Assembly (NCBI GenBank): GCA_035292525.1
Contig: DATDPZ010000207.1
Span: 1 to 20,698, forward strand
DNA: 20,698 nucleotides
Source of the DNA: VBAS01 sp035292525
GTDB lineage: Bacteria > Bacteroidota > Bacteroidia > Chitinophagales > Chitinophagaceae
Direction: 5' to 3'
The stretch's first letter is position 1, and every line of letters begins with the position of its first letter. Both the position numbers and the translations under genes were made by a program. The notes beneath the pieces were generated by a model. The model was not told where the DNA came from. It saw nothing but the letters and a program-made list of their open reading frames with translations, and searched no databases. This document shows, piece by piece, positions 1 through 8,219 of this stretch.

Positions 1-39
1 ATTATTTTAATATTTTAAAAAAGTATAAAAGCATATATC

Positions 40-1530
40 ATGTCTGAAAATCGGGATAATTTTTTTCACAATCAGATGAATAAAGAAGAAGCCCTTGTTC
101 ACAGTAACCACCGGACAAAAATTGTGGCTACCGTAGGTCCTTCCTGTGATACGTATGAAAAATTGCTGGAACTGGTGAGAGCTGGTGTCAATGTATTCCG
201 GTTAAATTTTTCTCATGGCAACCATGAAAATAAAGCAAAAATAATTGAGTATATCAGGCAAATAAATAAAGCAGAACCTTTTAACCTGGCCATCATCGGT
301 GACTTACAGGGTCCGAAACTCCGCGTAGGTGAAATTGAAAACGGATCGCTTGAAATAAAAGAAGGAGATATACTCACCTTCACCAATGAAAATGTAAAAG
401 GGACCAAAGAAAAAATTTACATCTCCTACCCTAATTTTCATGCCGATGTAAAGCTGGGTAATATCATCATGATTGATGATGGAAAACTGGAAGTGAAAGT
501 AATTGAAATTACAAAGAACAACGAGGTGAAGGTGCAGGTCATTTTGGGTGGAATCATTTCTTCCAATAAAGGAATCAACCTCCCGGACACCAACATCACC
601 TTACCCGCTTTAACAGAAAAAGACCTGAAAGATCTTTCCTTTATTATAGATCAGGAACTGGATTGGGTAGCCCTTTCGTTTGTAAGAAGTGTTAAGGATA
701 TTATCATTCTCAGAAATAAATTAGATGAACGTAAAAGCAAGACCAAGATCATTGCCAAAATAGAAAAGCCGGAAGCCGTGGAGAATATCCGGGATATCAT
801 AGTTGAATCCGACGGCATCATGATTGCCAGGGGCGACCTGGGTGTAGAACTGGCCGTTGAAAAAGTTCCCTTGATTCAAAAGCAAATTATACGTAAATGC
901 CTGCACAGGGCAAAGCCGGTGATTGTGGCTACGCAGATGATGGAAAGTATGATTGAAAGAACAAAACCAAACCGGAGTGAGATTACGGATGTTGCCAATG
1001 CCGTACTGGAAGGCGCCGATGCGGTGATGCTGAGCGCAGAAACGGCTGCTGGTGCTCACCCCAACCTGGTGGTTGCCACCATGAAAAAAATTATTGAAGA
1101 GGTGGAAAAAACTGACTACAATTATGACCGGGAAGATGAATTGGCACCGCAAACGCATTCTCCTTCTTTTTTAAGTGACGCCATCTGTTACAATGCCTGC
1201 AAACTGGCAAAGGATACATCAGCCCATGCTTTGATCGGAATGACCCAGAGTGGATACACTGCTTTTATGCTGAGTAGCTACCGGCCAAAAGCGCCATTGT
1301 TTGTTTTCACTAAAGTAAAAAGCCTGGTAAATCAATTAAGCCTGAGTTGGGGTGTAAGAGCAATTTTTTATGATGAAGAAGAAAGTCTGGATTCGATCAT
1401 TTTTGACCAGATCAATATTTTAAAAGAAAGAGGATTTCTGAAAACCGGTGAACTGGTTGTAAGCACCGGCAGCACCCCGGTTCATTTACACCTGCCAACC
1501 AATACCATGAAAATTACCCGGGTGACTTAA
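40..1530 (+). CDS. pyk: Pyruvate kinase
   Basis: Cytosolic glycolytic enzyme that converts phosphoenolpyruvate and ADP to pyruvate and ATP. The 496-residue product is full length for a bacterial pyruvate kinase. Seen in order: an N-terminal barrel start TKIVATVGPSC (about 26-36); RLNFSHG (54-60) with the substrate and K+ binding Arg/Asn/Ser; DLQGPK (88-93) leading into the lid B domain (about 93-190); the signature IIAKIEKPEAV with catalytic Lys240 and metal ligand Glu242; ARGDLG with metal ligand Asp266; and VATQMMESM (297-304). A C-terminal regulatory domain runs from about 370 to the end. The first Met is followed by a second at residue 13, so the true start could be 36 bases downstream. 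Only 39 bases precede the gene, too few to judge its promoter. The neighbour is convergent, so it is probably a single-gene unit. Assignment is very secure. Confidence 0.97.
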   Translation: MSENRDNFFHNQMNKEEALVHSNHRTKIVATVGPSCDTYEKLLELVRAGVNVFRLNFSHGNHENKAKIIEYIRQINKAEPFNLAIIGDLQGPKLRVGEIENGSLEIKEGDILTFTNENVKGTKEKIYISYPNFHADVKLGNIIMIDDGKLEVKVIEITKNNEVKVQVILGGIISSNKGINLPDTNITLPALTEKDLKDLSFIIDQELDWVALSFVRSVKDIIILRNKLDERKSKTKIIAKIEKPEAVENIRDIIVESDGIMIARGDLGVELAVEKVPLIQKQIIRKCLHRAKPVIVATQMMESMIERTKPNRSEITDVANAVLEGADAVMLSAETAAGAHPNLVVATMKKIIEEVEKTDYNYDREDELAPQTHSPSFLSDAICYNACKLAKDTSAHALIGMTQSGYTAFMLSSYRPKAPLFVFTKVKSLVNQLSLSWGVRAIFYDEEESLDSIIFDQINILKERGFLKTGELVVSTGSTPVHLHLPTNTMKITRVT

Positions 1531-1585
1531 AAATAAAAAGATTGTATGGCTTTCTGAAAGAAGCAGTTTTATAAAGCTGAAATTT

Positions 1586-2008
1586 TTATCTCCACATAAC
1601 AAGAATGACCGCTGCCAGTACATGCCCTAAAACATGATACCCGTTATTAATAAAATATAAACCAGTTGGTTTATATTCATAAACATAATTGATACTGACT
1701 GCAGTTGTGGCAAAACAAAGTCCGGTCAGCAATCCCAGTTTTATTGAAGCAAAAAAACCAACAAAATCAAACTTGACTATTAATAATGCCAGACCCAGGC
1801 AGGTTACTACAACCAGGAAAAAAGTAGCGGTCATCATTTTGCCAATTCCTTTTTTCAGATCAGGATCTTTTATATCCAACTTTACCAGCTCAATCCATTT
1901 ACTACCAAACACTGATTTGGAATACCAAATTGCTCCCAGCATAAAATAAGCAAGAGAGGCTACCAGTAATGCCAGCCAGTTTATTTGAGAAAAAATATCA
2001 AGGTTCAT
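1586..2008 (-). CDS. DUF1761 family small membrane protein
   Basis: A 140-residue inner-membrane protein of unknown function. It opens with INWLALLVASLAYFMLGAIWYS, the characteristic first helix of the DUF1761 family, followed by FGSKWIEL. Three further hydrophobic segments lie at about residues 60-80, 85-107 and 118-139, giving four predicted helices. No catalytic residues are apparent. The stop codon is 55 bases from the end of pyruvate kinase, which is convergent. Upstream (to its right) lies the terminator of the DUF1080 operon, so this gene is probably transcribed alone from within about 2009-2080. Family call is fairly sure; the function is unknown. Confidence 0.8.
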   Translation of the reverse strand: MNLDIFSQINWLALLVASLAYFMLGAIWYSKSVFGSKWIELVKLDIKDPDLKKGIGKMMTATFFLVVVTCLGLALLIVKFDFVGFFASIKLGLLTGLCFATTAVSINYVYEYKPTGLYFINNGYHVLGHVLAAVILVMWR

Positions 2009-2080
2009 AATAGTCAGTTTTAGTTTGAATTTATGGAAAAGCTAGGCAGAATCCATGATATTGCAAAATACTGTTGTATT

Positions 2081-2114
2081 AAAAAAGAGCCTGACTTTTA
2101 TCAGACTCTTTTTT
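2081..2114 (-). terminator. Intrinsic terminator of the leftward sugar operon
   Basis: A 14-bp inverted repeat has arms at 2081-2094 and 2101-2114 with a 6-base loop. Read on the minus strand the stem is complete, with one G-U wobble, and the second arm ends in a run of six T. On the plus strand the same position is a C-A mismatch, which favours minus-strand use. It lies 13 bases past the DUF1080 stop codon, where a terminator for the 5583-to-2127 operon is expected. Confidence 0.85.
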
Positions 2115-2126
2115 AATTCTTTTAGT

Positions 2127-2891
2127 TTATAATTTCTTTATCCTGATATCTCTGAACCAGACGGTATCACCATGATCCTGTAAGCAGATCCTTCCTTTTT
2201 TGAACGTACCAAACCCCGGCCATTGTTTAAACTTACTGGCTGCTACCATTGTTGTCCATGCTTCATCCCAGAGCTGTGTGGAAACAACATTTTCTCCATT
2301 TAACCAGAAATCCAGTTTACCATTCACACATTTTATTTCTACCTGGTTCCATTCCATGGCAGGCTTCACCGTTTCTTTACTGCAACTGATCAGGTCATAC
2401 AAATCGCCGGCACGGTGCTTAATAATTTTAGCATCGGGATGTCCATCATTATCCAGTACCTGCATCTCGGGTCCCGTCTCATAAGGCTTTTTATAATTGA
2501 CGGTATCTTCATTTACATAAAACATGATTCCACTGTTTCCATTTTTACTGACTTTCCAATCCAGTTTCAGATGAAAATTTTCAAACTCATCATCCGTTAC
2601 AATATCGCCGCCACCCACTATTTTCCCTTTTTCTTTTTGAGAGGCATCCAGCTGTAACAATCCATCTGAGGTTTTCCAGGCAGCCCCGGTTGCACCTCCG
2701 CCATAGGTATGCCACCCCTTTGTTGATTCCCCATCAAAAAGTAATTGGAACCCATCTTTTTTCTCTTCTTCATTCAGGATGGTTACATTCATCATTGTAT
2801 TTTCTTTTTGATTTTCGCCTGATTTTTCAGAAGAATTATTACTGCATGCCAGGATGGTAATAGCAAATACAAAACCCGGTAATTTATTCAT
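2127..2891 (-). CDS. DUF1080 (3-keto-disaccharide hydrolase domain) lipoprotein
   Basis: A 254-residue exported lipoprotein. The leader ends in ILAC, with the lipidated Cys at residue 16, followed by a Ser/Asn/Glu-rich linker to about residue 45. The rest is one domain starting GFQLLFDGESTKGW (47-60), the hallmark opening of Pfam PF06439, a concanavalin-like beta sandwich named for 3-keto-disaccharide hydrolysis. Later landmarks are KLDWKVSKNGNSGIMFYV and a C-terminal VWFRDIRIKKL, both typical of the family. Family members act on 3-keto-glycosides, and some are reported as lyases working by beta-elimination. It is the last gene of a leftward operon, 6 bases after the cytochrome c gene, and the opposite arm encodes a GMC dehydrogenase that could supply 3-keto substrates. 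Exact substrate and hydrolase-versus-lyase mode cannot be decided here. Confidence 0.88.
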   Translation of the reverse strand: MNKLPGFVFAITILACSNNSSEKSGENQKENTMMNVTILNEEEKKDGFQLLFDGESTKGWHTYGGGATGAAWKTSDGLLQLDASQKEKGKIVGGGDIVTDDEFENFHLKLDWKVSKNGNSGIMFYVNEDTVNYKKPYETGPEMQVLDNDGHPDAKIIKHRAGDLYDLISCSKETVKPAMEWNQVEIKCVNGKLDFWLNGENVVSTQLWDEAWTTMVAASKFKQWPGFGTFKKGRICLQDHGDTVWFRDIRIKKL

Positions 2892-2897
2892 GTAAGT

Positions 2898-3281
2898 TTA
2901 TTTTTTTAATAACAAAACATACCTGGCTACTATTTCTGCATCTTCCTGAGATAAATTCGGATGTGGCGCCATGGGAACTTCGCCCCAAACACCACTGCCA
3001 CCCATAATAATTTTATGGGCCAGGTATTTTACGGCTGTATCCATCCCGGCGTATTTATTAGCTACATCCCGCCAGGCCGGGCCAATATTTTTTTCATCAA
3101 TTTTATGACAGGTAAAGCAATCGCTTTTGGATGTGATCTCTAATCCTTTCTGGTAATCAGGATTGTCACTTAAGTCCTGGGTTTTAGCAGGAGTTTCTTC
3201 TTCCGTTTTCTTTTCTGTATTGCCACCACCACAAGAAGTAAGCATGACCATGATTGAAAATGCAATAAAAGTTTTTTTCAC
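2898..3281 (-). CDS. Lipoprotein class I cytochrome c
   Basis: A 127-residue periplasm-facing lipoprotein with one haem c. The leader ends in LTSC with lipidated Cys17, followed by a Gly/Glu/Thr-rich tether to about residue 40. The haem motif CFTCH gives Cys55, Cys58 and axial His59. Further conserved parts are NIGPAWRDVANKYAG and VPMAPHPNLS, in which Met104 is the likely second haem ligand, and a C-terminal helix SQEDAEIVARYVLLL. This is the cytochrome c551/c552 pattern. It sits between the TIM-barrel gene (38 bases) and the DUF1080 gene (6 bases), an unusual place for a respiratory cytochrome. The likely explanation is that it accepts electrons from the GMC dehydrogenase of the divergent arm; this is inference. 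Confidence 0.92.
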   Translation of the reverse strand: MKKTFIAFSIMVMLTSCGGGNTEKKTEEETPAKTQDLSDNPDYQKGLEITSKSDCFTCHKIDEKNIGPAWRDVANKYAGMDTAVKYLAHKIIMGGSGVWGEVPMAPHPNLSQEDAEIVARYVLLLKK

Positions 3282-3319
3282 GATATTTAATTTTATGGTT
3301 ATGAAAAAAGTAAAGTTAT

Positions 3320-4375
3320 TTAATCCAATCCTAATATCCTGCGATTTGATTTTACATCGGCTGCCTGCCCGGCAAAATCATCAAATGCTTTTTCAGTAAC
3401 ACGGATGATATGATCCTTTATAAATGCTGCCCCTTCTTTTGCTCCGTCTTCCGGATGTTTCAGACAGCACTCCCACTCCATCACTGCCCAACCTGAGTAA
3501 TCGTACTGTGTAAGTTTGCTGAAAATAGTTTTAAAATCAACCTGCCCGTCACCCGGCGACCGGTACCTTCCTGCACGGTTCAGCCAGCTTTGATAGCCGC
3601 CAAATGTACCCTGCCTTCCGGTAGCATTGAATTCTGCATCTTTTACATGAAAGGCTTTAATGCGTTCATGATAGAGATCAATGTATTCTATATAATTTAA
3701 TTGCTGTAAAACAAAATGTGAAGGATCGTACAGCAAGCAGGCTCTTGGATGGTTATTTATTTTCTCCAAAAACATTTCATACGTAATGCCGTCAAAAAGA
3801 TCTTCACCGGGATGAACTTCATAACAAAGATCCACACCACAATCATCAAATACATTTAATATTGGCAACCATCTTTTTGCCAGTTCTTTAAATCCTTCCT
3901 CCACCAACCCTTCGGGCCGCTGGGGCCATGGATGAAATGTATGCCACAACAATGATCCGCTGAAAGTAGCATGTGCATTCAAGCCTAAATTTTGTGAAGC
4001 TTTGGCGCCGTACTTTAATTGCTGTACCGCCCAAGCTGTTCTTTCTTTCGGATTTTTTTTCAATCCATCCGGTGCAAAGGCATCAAACAAATCATCATAA
4101 GCAGGATGTACAGCCACTAACTGTCCCTGCAGGTGGGTGGAAAGTTCAGAAATTTCCAATCCGCATTCGCTGATCATTCCTTTTAATTCATCAGCATAAG
4201 TTTTACTTTCAGCAGCTTTTTGCAGATCTATGCACCTGGCATCCCAGGTAGGAATCTGCACTGCCACAAACCCAAGACTTTTTGCCCATTGACAGATGGT
4301 CTTCATATTATTGAACGGCGGCTGATCACCCATGAATTGTGCAAGGAAGATGGCCGGGCCTTTGATAGTTTTCAT
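3320..4375 (-). CDS. Sugar phosphate isomerase/epimerase family TIM barrel (cytosolic)
   Basis: A 351-residue protein of the xylose isomerase-like TIM-barrel superfamily (COG1082, AP endonuclease 2 fold). It has no signal peptide, so it should act in the cytosol. Metal-binding residues expected for the fold are visible: Glu186 in CYEVHPGE, Asp217 and His220 in YDPSHF, His243 in FHVKD and Glu300 in VMEWE. It is longer than the two exported TIM barrels in this window, with an inserted segment rich in Trp, Arg and Gly (about 250-277). It follows the Gfo/Idh gene after 50 bases that consist largely of a seven-base repeat. The pairing of a Gfo/Idh oxidoreductase with such a barrel is known from sugar catabolism, including C-glycoside cleavage systems. 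The reaction here (isomerase, epimerase, dehydratase or hydratase on a keto sugar) is not determined. Confidence 0.88.
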   Translation of the reverse strand: MKTIKGPAIFLAQFMGDQPPFNNMKTICQWAKSLGFVAVQIPTWDARCIDLQKAAESKTYADELKGMISECGLEISELSTHLQGQLVAVHPAYDDLFDAFAPDGLKKNPKERTAWAVQQLKYGAKASQNLGLNAHATFSGSLLWHTFHPWPQRPEGLVEEGFKELAKRWLPILNVFDDCGVDLCYEVHPGEDLFDGITYEMFLEKINNHPRACLLYDPSHFVLQQLNYIEYIDLYHERIKAFHVKDAEFNATGRQGTFGGYQSWLNRAGRYRSPGDGQVDFKTIFSKLTQYDYSGWAVMEWECCLKHPEDGAKEGAAFIKDHIIRVTEKAFDDFAGQAADVKSNRRILGLD

Positions 4376-4384
4376 TTTTTATTT

Positions 4385-4426
4385 TCAATTGTTAATTGAA
4401 TATTGAAAATTGAACATTGAGCATTT
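4385..4426. repeat. Seven-base-period tract upstream of the TIM-barrel start
   Basis: Six consecutive 7-base units fit the plus-strand pattern nnnATTG, with the last unit ending in T instead of G. The three variable bases are A/T-rich. The tract fills most of the 50-base gap between the Gfo/Idh stop codon and the start codon of the TIM-barrel gene, ending 9 bases from that start. On the coding strand the pattern reads CAATnnn. Confidence 0.7.
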
Positions 4427-5583
4427 TAAACCTTAAACTCCATCCATTTCACATCCGACTTACCAGAAGCCACCACATTCTCAATAAACGCCATACCGCG
4501 AATACCTTCTTCAGTGCCCGGAAAATCGAGCCACTCTTCTTTGGGTTGTTCACCATTTATTTTTGCCCGAAGGGTCAATGCAAAATTGCGGTAAAGATTA
4601 GCAAAGGCTTCCAGGTACCCTTCGGGATGGCCGGCAGGCGTTCTTGCATTGTGAGATGCATAAGTACTGACATAACCGGTGCCTGCCCGATAAATTTCTG
4701 CAGGTTTATCAAGCCACTTTACTAATAAGGTATTTGCATCTTCCTGTTTCCATTCCAGCCCTCCCTTTTCACCATACACCCTTATCTTGATACAATTTTC
4801 TTCACCGGCAGCAATTTGAGTGGCCATCAACACGCCACTGGCTCCATTGTTAAATTTCAGAAATACAGCTCCATCATCATCCAGCATTCTGCCTTCTACA
4901 ATTATATTCAGATCAGCACAAAGCTTTGTTACTTTCAGGCCGGTTACATATTCTGCCATATTAAAAGCATGAGTACCGATATCGCCCATAGCGCCTGCCA
5001 TACCACTTCGTTTGGGATCTGTTCGCCAGGATGCCTGTTCATTTCCTTCACTTTCTTTTAAAGTACTGAGCCAGCCCTGCGGATACTCCACATATACTTT
5101 TCTTATTTTACCTAACAGGCCGCTGGCAAGCATTTGTTTCGCCTGCTTGATCAGGGGATAGCCGGTATAAGTATGAGTAAGCAAAAGCGTCAACCCGGTA
5201 TCTTTCACTTTCTGATGTAATAGTTTTGCCTGCTCCATTGAAAATGTAATGGGTTTTTCAATTACTACATGAAATCCTTTTTCAAGGGCCATCATGGCCG
5301 GATCAAAATGTATAAAGTTGGGCGTAACAATGCTGACAAAATCAATCCGCTTATCAGCAGGCATAGCTGCTTCTTTTTCCAGCATAACTTTATAATCCGT
5401 ATAAATTCTTTCATCATCCAAAAAAAGTTGATGACCAGATTCTACTGCAATTGCTGGTTTTATGCTGAGTGCACCGGCTACCAGTTCTACCTGTCCATCC
5501 ATATTAAATGCAAACCGGTGTATAGCGCCGATAAATGCATCTTTGCCACCACCGATCATGGCCATTCTTAATTTTCTTTTCAT
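4426..5583 (-). CDS. Gfo/Idh/MocA family oxidoreductase
   Basis: A 385-residue NAD(P)-dependent dehydrogenase with no signal peptide, so cytosolic. The N-terminal Rossmann fold begins MAMIGGGKDAFIGAIHR, in which GGGKDAF replaces the usual GxGxxG loop. IVTPNFIH is the next strand, and EKPIT (Glu109-Lys110-Pro111) is the family's catalytic Lys motif. GDIGTHAFN (200-208) contributes Asp201 and His205 to the active site. The C-terminal alpha/beta domain includes HPEGYLEAFANLYRNF, a signature of one sugar-oxidoreductase subgroup. It is the first gene of the leftward operon. A plausible job is reducing an imported 3-keto sugar to the parent sugar, or the reverse oxidation; direction and substrate are inference. 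The start is supported by the Rossmann strand beginning at once. Confidence 0.92.
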   Translation of the reverse strand: MKRKLRMAMIGGGKDAFIGAIHRFAFNMDGQVELVAGALSIKPAIAVESGHQLFLDDERIYTDYKVMLEKEAAMPADKRIDFVSIVTPNFIHFDPAMMALEKGFHVVIEKPITFSMEQAKLLHQKVKDTGLTLLLTHTYTGYPLIKQAKQMLASGLLGKIRKVYVEYPQGWLSTLKESEGNEQASWRTDPKRSGMAGAMGDIGTHAFNMAEYVTGLKVTKLCADLNIIVEGRMLDDDGAVFLKFNNGASGVLMATQIAAGEENCIKIRVYGEKGGLEWKQEDANTLLVKWLDKPAEIYRAGTGYVSTYASHNARTPAGHPEGYLEAFANLYRNFALTLRAKINGEQPKEEWLDFPGTEEGIRGMAFIENVVASGKSDVKWMEFKV

Positions 5584-5690
5584 TGCTCAAATGTTTGTAA
5601 TAAGTTTATTTAAAAATAAAAATCTGACAAAATATTTGTGTGCTTAAAAATAGTACATTTAGAAATTCCAACATGACTTAAAAAAATGTT
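5584..5690. promoter_or_regulatory. Divergent promoter region of the sugar module
   Basis: This 107-base AT-rich gap separates the start codons of the Gfo/Idh gene (leftward) and the FucP-like MFS gene (rightward), so it should hold promoters for both arms. Leftward, a TTTG box (5628-5631 on the minus strand) is spaced 19 bases from TAAACTTA (5601-5608), two mismatches from the Bacteroidota -7 consensus TAnnTTTG. Rightward, TTTG (5635-5638) and TACATTTA (5654-5661) are 15 bases apart, shorter than usual. Both are weak matches. No clear operator palindrome was found. Confidence 0.45.
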
Positions 5691-6956
5691 ATGCAAACAA
5701 TCAACCGAAACAAACTTTTTGTAGCCAGTTGCCTGGCATTATTGGTAACTTCCTTATCATTTGGAATCAGGGCAGGAATCCTGGGAAGACTGGGTGTAGA
5801 GTTTGGACTGGATAAAGCCGAACTAGGTACCATCGCTGCAACGGCTTTCTGGGGATTTCCATTAGCGGTTATTATTGGCGGAATGATTGTGGATGTCATT
5901 GGAATGAAAAAGCTGCTGATCATGGCTTTCCTGTTTCATTTAATTGGGATTATGCTCACCATTTATGCAGGAAAATTTGGAAATCCATTCTGGTCACTTT
6001 TTATTTCCACACTTTGTATCGGTATTGCTAATGGTACCGTAGAAGCCGCATGTAATCCGTTGGTAACCGCTTTATTCCCCGATAATAAAACCACTAAACT
6101 AAACCATTTCCATCTCTGGTTTCCGGGGGGGATTGTCATTGGTACGCTCATCGTTTTTTTCTTTGATAAAGCTGCGATGAGCTGGCAGATTCAAATGGCC
6201 ATGATGATTATTCCAACCTTGCTGTATGGATTTCTATTTTCAAAACAACAATTCCCGGTTACAGAAAGAGTTTCCCAGGGAGTATCTACAGCGGACATGT
6301 ACAAAGCTCTTTCTAATCCGCTTTTTCTTTTTATGATCATTTGTATGTTTGGTACCGCCATTACTGAATTATTTACGGGGCAATGGATTGAAGTGCTGTT
6401 AAAGAATGTTACAGATAATGCATTGTTGATTCTCACGGTTTCAACTGGTGTGATGGCTGTTGGCAGAGCATTTGCCGGACCCATTGTTCATAAACTTGCT
6501 CCGCAAGGCGTCCTGCTGATGTCTGCTGTCTTAGCTGCCATCGGATTATATATGCTTGGAAATTCTTCCGGTAATATGATTTTTACCGGGGCACTTGTTT
6601 TTGGAATTGGGGTCTGTTATTTCTGGCCAACCATGTTGGGATTTGTTTCAGAAAATCTTCCCAGAACCGGTGCAGTAGGCATCAACCTGATGGGAGGTGC
6701 CGGTATGTTTGCTGTTTCTTTATACATGATGTTCATGGGGGGGATATATGATGATAAAATTGCTGCTAAACTACCTGCCGGAGCAGATCTGAAAATCTAT
6801 AATTCGCCAGAAGCAACTGCAGTAATGCAAACTGCCCTGGCAGAAGCAAATAAAGCTGCCGGGCCCGAAATTCTTAATGCCACTTTATTTATACCTATAA
6901 TTCTTATTGCGGCATTTACCGGACTATATATTTATATGAAATACAGAAAAAAATAA
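5691..6956 (+). CDS. FucP-like MFS sugar transporter
   Basis: A 421-residue inner-membrane carrier with about twelve hydrophobic helices. Distinctive motifs are GIANGTVEAACNPL (111-124) and LNHFHLWFPGG (137-147), which resemble the Asn-rich helix 4 and following loop of the fucose/glucose/galactose:H+ symporter group. The C-terminal half contains FWPTMLGFVSENLP and GAVGINLMGGAGM. A polar loop of about 20 residues joins the halves near residues 187-208. It is the first gene of the rightward arm, 21 bases before a second MFS gene. The context suggests uptake of a mono- or 3-keto sugar made in the periplasm. A proton-coupled mechanism is expected from the family, but the substrate is not visible. 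Confidence 0.85.
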   Translation: MQTINRNKLFVASCLALLVTSLSFGIRAGILGRLGVEFGLDKAELGTIAATAFWGFPLAVIIGGMIVDVIGMKKLLIMAFLFHLIGIMLTIYAGKFGNPFWSLFISTLCIGIANGTVEAACNPLVTALFPDNKTTKLNHFHLWFPGGIVIGTLIVFFFDKAAMSWQIQMAMMIIPTLLYGFLFSKQQFPVTERVSQGVSTADMYKALSNPLFLFMIICMFGTAITELFTGQWIEVLLKNVTDNALLILTVSTGVMAVGRAFAGPIVHKLAPQGVLLMSAVLAAIGLYMLGNSSGNMIFTGALVFGIGVCYFWPTMLGFVSENLPRTGAVGINLMGGAGMFAVSLYMMFMGGIYDDKIAAKLPAGADLKIYNSPEATAVMQTALAEANKAAGPEILNATLFIPIILIAAFTGLYIYMKYRKK

Positions 6957-6977
6957 TTTACCCCTTTACAGTTTATT

Positions 6978-8174
6978 ATGAAACCAGTAACCCGCATCCA
7001 GCTTTCGTTCATGATGTTTCTCCAGTTTTTTATCTGGGGAGGATGGTTTGTTACCATGGGCACTTATCTTTCAGCTACCATTAAAGCTACTGATCCGCAA
7101 AATGCTCTTGCTTATGGTACGCAATCCCTGGGAGCCATCATTGCCCCATTTATAATAGGTCTCATTGCAGACAGGTTTTTTTCAGCTCAAAAAATTCTTG
7201 GCGTATTACATGTTGCCGGTGCAGTGCTGATGTATTACATTTCTACCAGGACTGATTTTGCTTCTTTTTATCCCCTGCTGCTTACCTATATGATACTATA
7301 TATGCCGACACTGGCCCTTGTGAATTCCATTTCTTTTAAACAAATGAACAACCCGGAAAAAGAATTTTCTTTTGTTCGTGTGTGGGGAACAATCGGTTGG
7401 ATTGCCGCCGGCCTCCTGATTGGCTGGCTGGCCTGGGAGCAAAAAGGCACATTGGTAAATACATTTCATTTAACGGCGCTGATCTCTGCTGTATTGGGTG
7501 TTTTCAGTTTTACCTTACCAAACACCCCTCCCCCAAAAGCTGGATCAAAAACTACATTTGGAGAAATAATCGGCTGGGATGCTATCAAACTTCTTAAAGA
7601 CAGAAATTTTCTCATTTTCTTTTTGTCGTCTTTACTCATTTGTATCCCGCTTGCTTTTTATTACCAGGAAACCAATAAATTTTTAAACGAACTGAAAGTA
7701 TCCGGCGCAGCAGCAAAAATGTCATTGGGGCAAATGAGTGAAATGATCTTTATGTTTTTAATGCCCTGGTTTTTTGTACGGCTGGGTGTAAAGAAAATGT
7801 TATTGCTGGGCATGGTCGCCTGGATTATCCGCTACCTGCTTTTTGGATTTGGTGATGCCGGCAGTGGCATGTGGCTTTTATACGGAGGAATCATTCTTCA
7901 TGGCATTTGTTATGATTTTTTCTTTGTTACCGGACAAATTTATACCGATGAAAGAGCCGGCGAAAGAATCAGGTCTTCCGCACAGGGCATGATCACCCTG
8001 GCTACTTATGGTGTGGGCATGCTGATTGGCTTCTGGATTGCTGGCCAGATTTCTGAAAACTTTAAAACTGCAGATGGCCATGACTGGAAAAACATCTGGC
8101 TGATACCGGCTGGTATTGCCGCTATCGTCTTGTTATTGTTTGTTATTTTTTTCAAAGACAAAAAGAAAAGATAA
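6978..8174 (+). CDS. NupG-like nucleoside/sugar MFS permease
   Basis: A 398-residue inner-membrane protein with about twelve helices. It starts with FMMFLQFFIWGGWFVTMGTYL (11-31) and continues with IIAPFIIGLIADRFFSAQKIL (54-74) and FSFVRVWGTIGWIAAG, all characteristic of the Nuc_H_symport family (PF03825) whose type member is the E. coli nucleoside:proton symporter NupG. The C-terminal part has YTDERAGERIRSSAQGM and ends with a short Lys/Arg tail. It is 21 bases after the FucP-like gene and 45 bases before an exported TIM barrel. Bacteroidota often place such permeases in carbohydrate loci, so a sugar rather than a nucleoside is the likelier cargo here; this is inference. Confidence 0.88.
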   Translation: MKPVTRIQLSFMMFLQFFIWGGWFVTMGTYLSATIKATDPQNALAYGTQSLGAIIAPFIIGLIADRFFSAQKILGVLHVAGAVLMYYISTRTDFASFYPLLLTYMILYMPTLALVNSISFKQMNNPEKEFSFVRVWGTIGWIAAGLLIGWLAWEQKGTLVNTFHLTALISAVLGVFSFTLPNTPPPKAGSKTTFGEIIGWDAIKLLKDRNFLIFFLSSLLICIPLAFYYQETNKFLNELKVSGAAAKMSLGQMSEMIFMFLMPWFFVRLGVKKMLLLGMVAWIIRYLLFGFGDAGSGMWLLYGGIILHGICYDFFFVTGQIYTDERAGERIRSSAQGMITLATYGVGMLIGFWIAGQISENFKTADGHDWKNIWLIPAGIAAIVLLLFVIFFKDKKKR

Positions 8175-8219
8175 CAAGCCGCTTTTTTATTTTTTTTATA
8201 AGTAAATTGAGACGGTAAA

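Noticed and set aside
721..1158. 145-codon open frame on the minus strand inside pyruvate kinase
   Set aside because: It is antisense to a secure gene, its product is rich in His, Phe and Asn with no family likeness, and it has no leader or promoter of its own.
1564..1587. Possible terminator after pyruvate kinase
   Set aside because: CAGTTT and AAGCTG can pair with one G-U and a 4-base loop, and five T follow three bases later, but the stem is only 6 bp; too weak to call.
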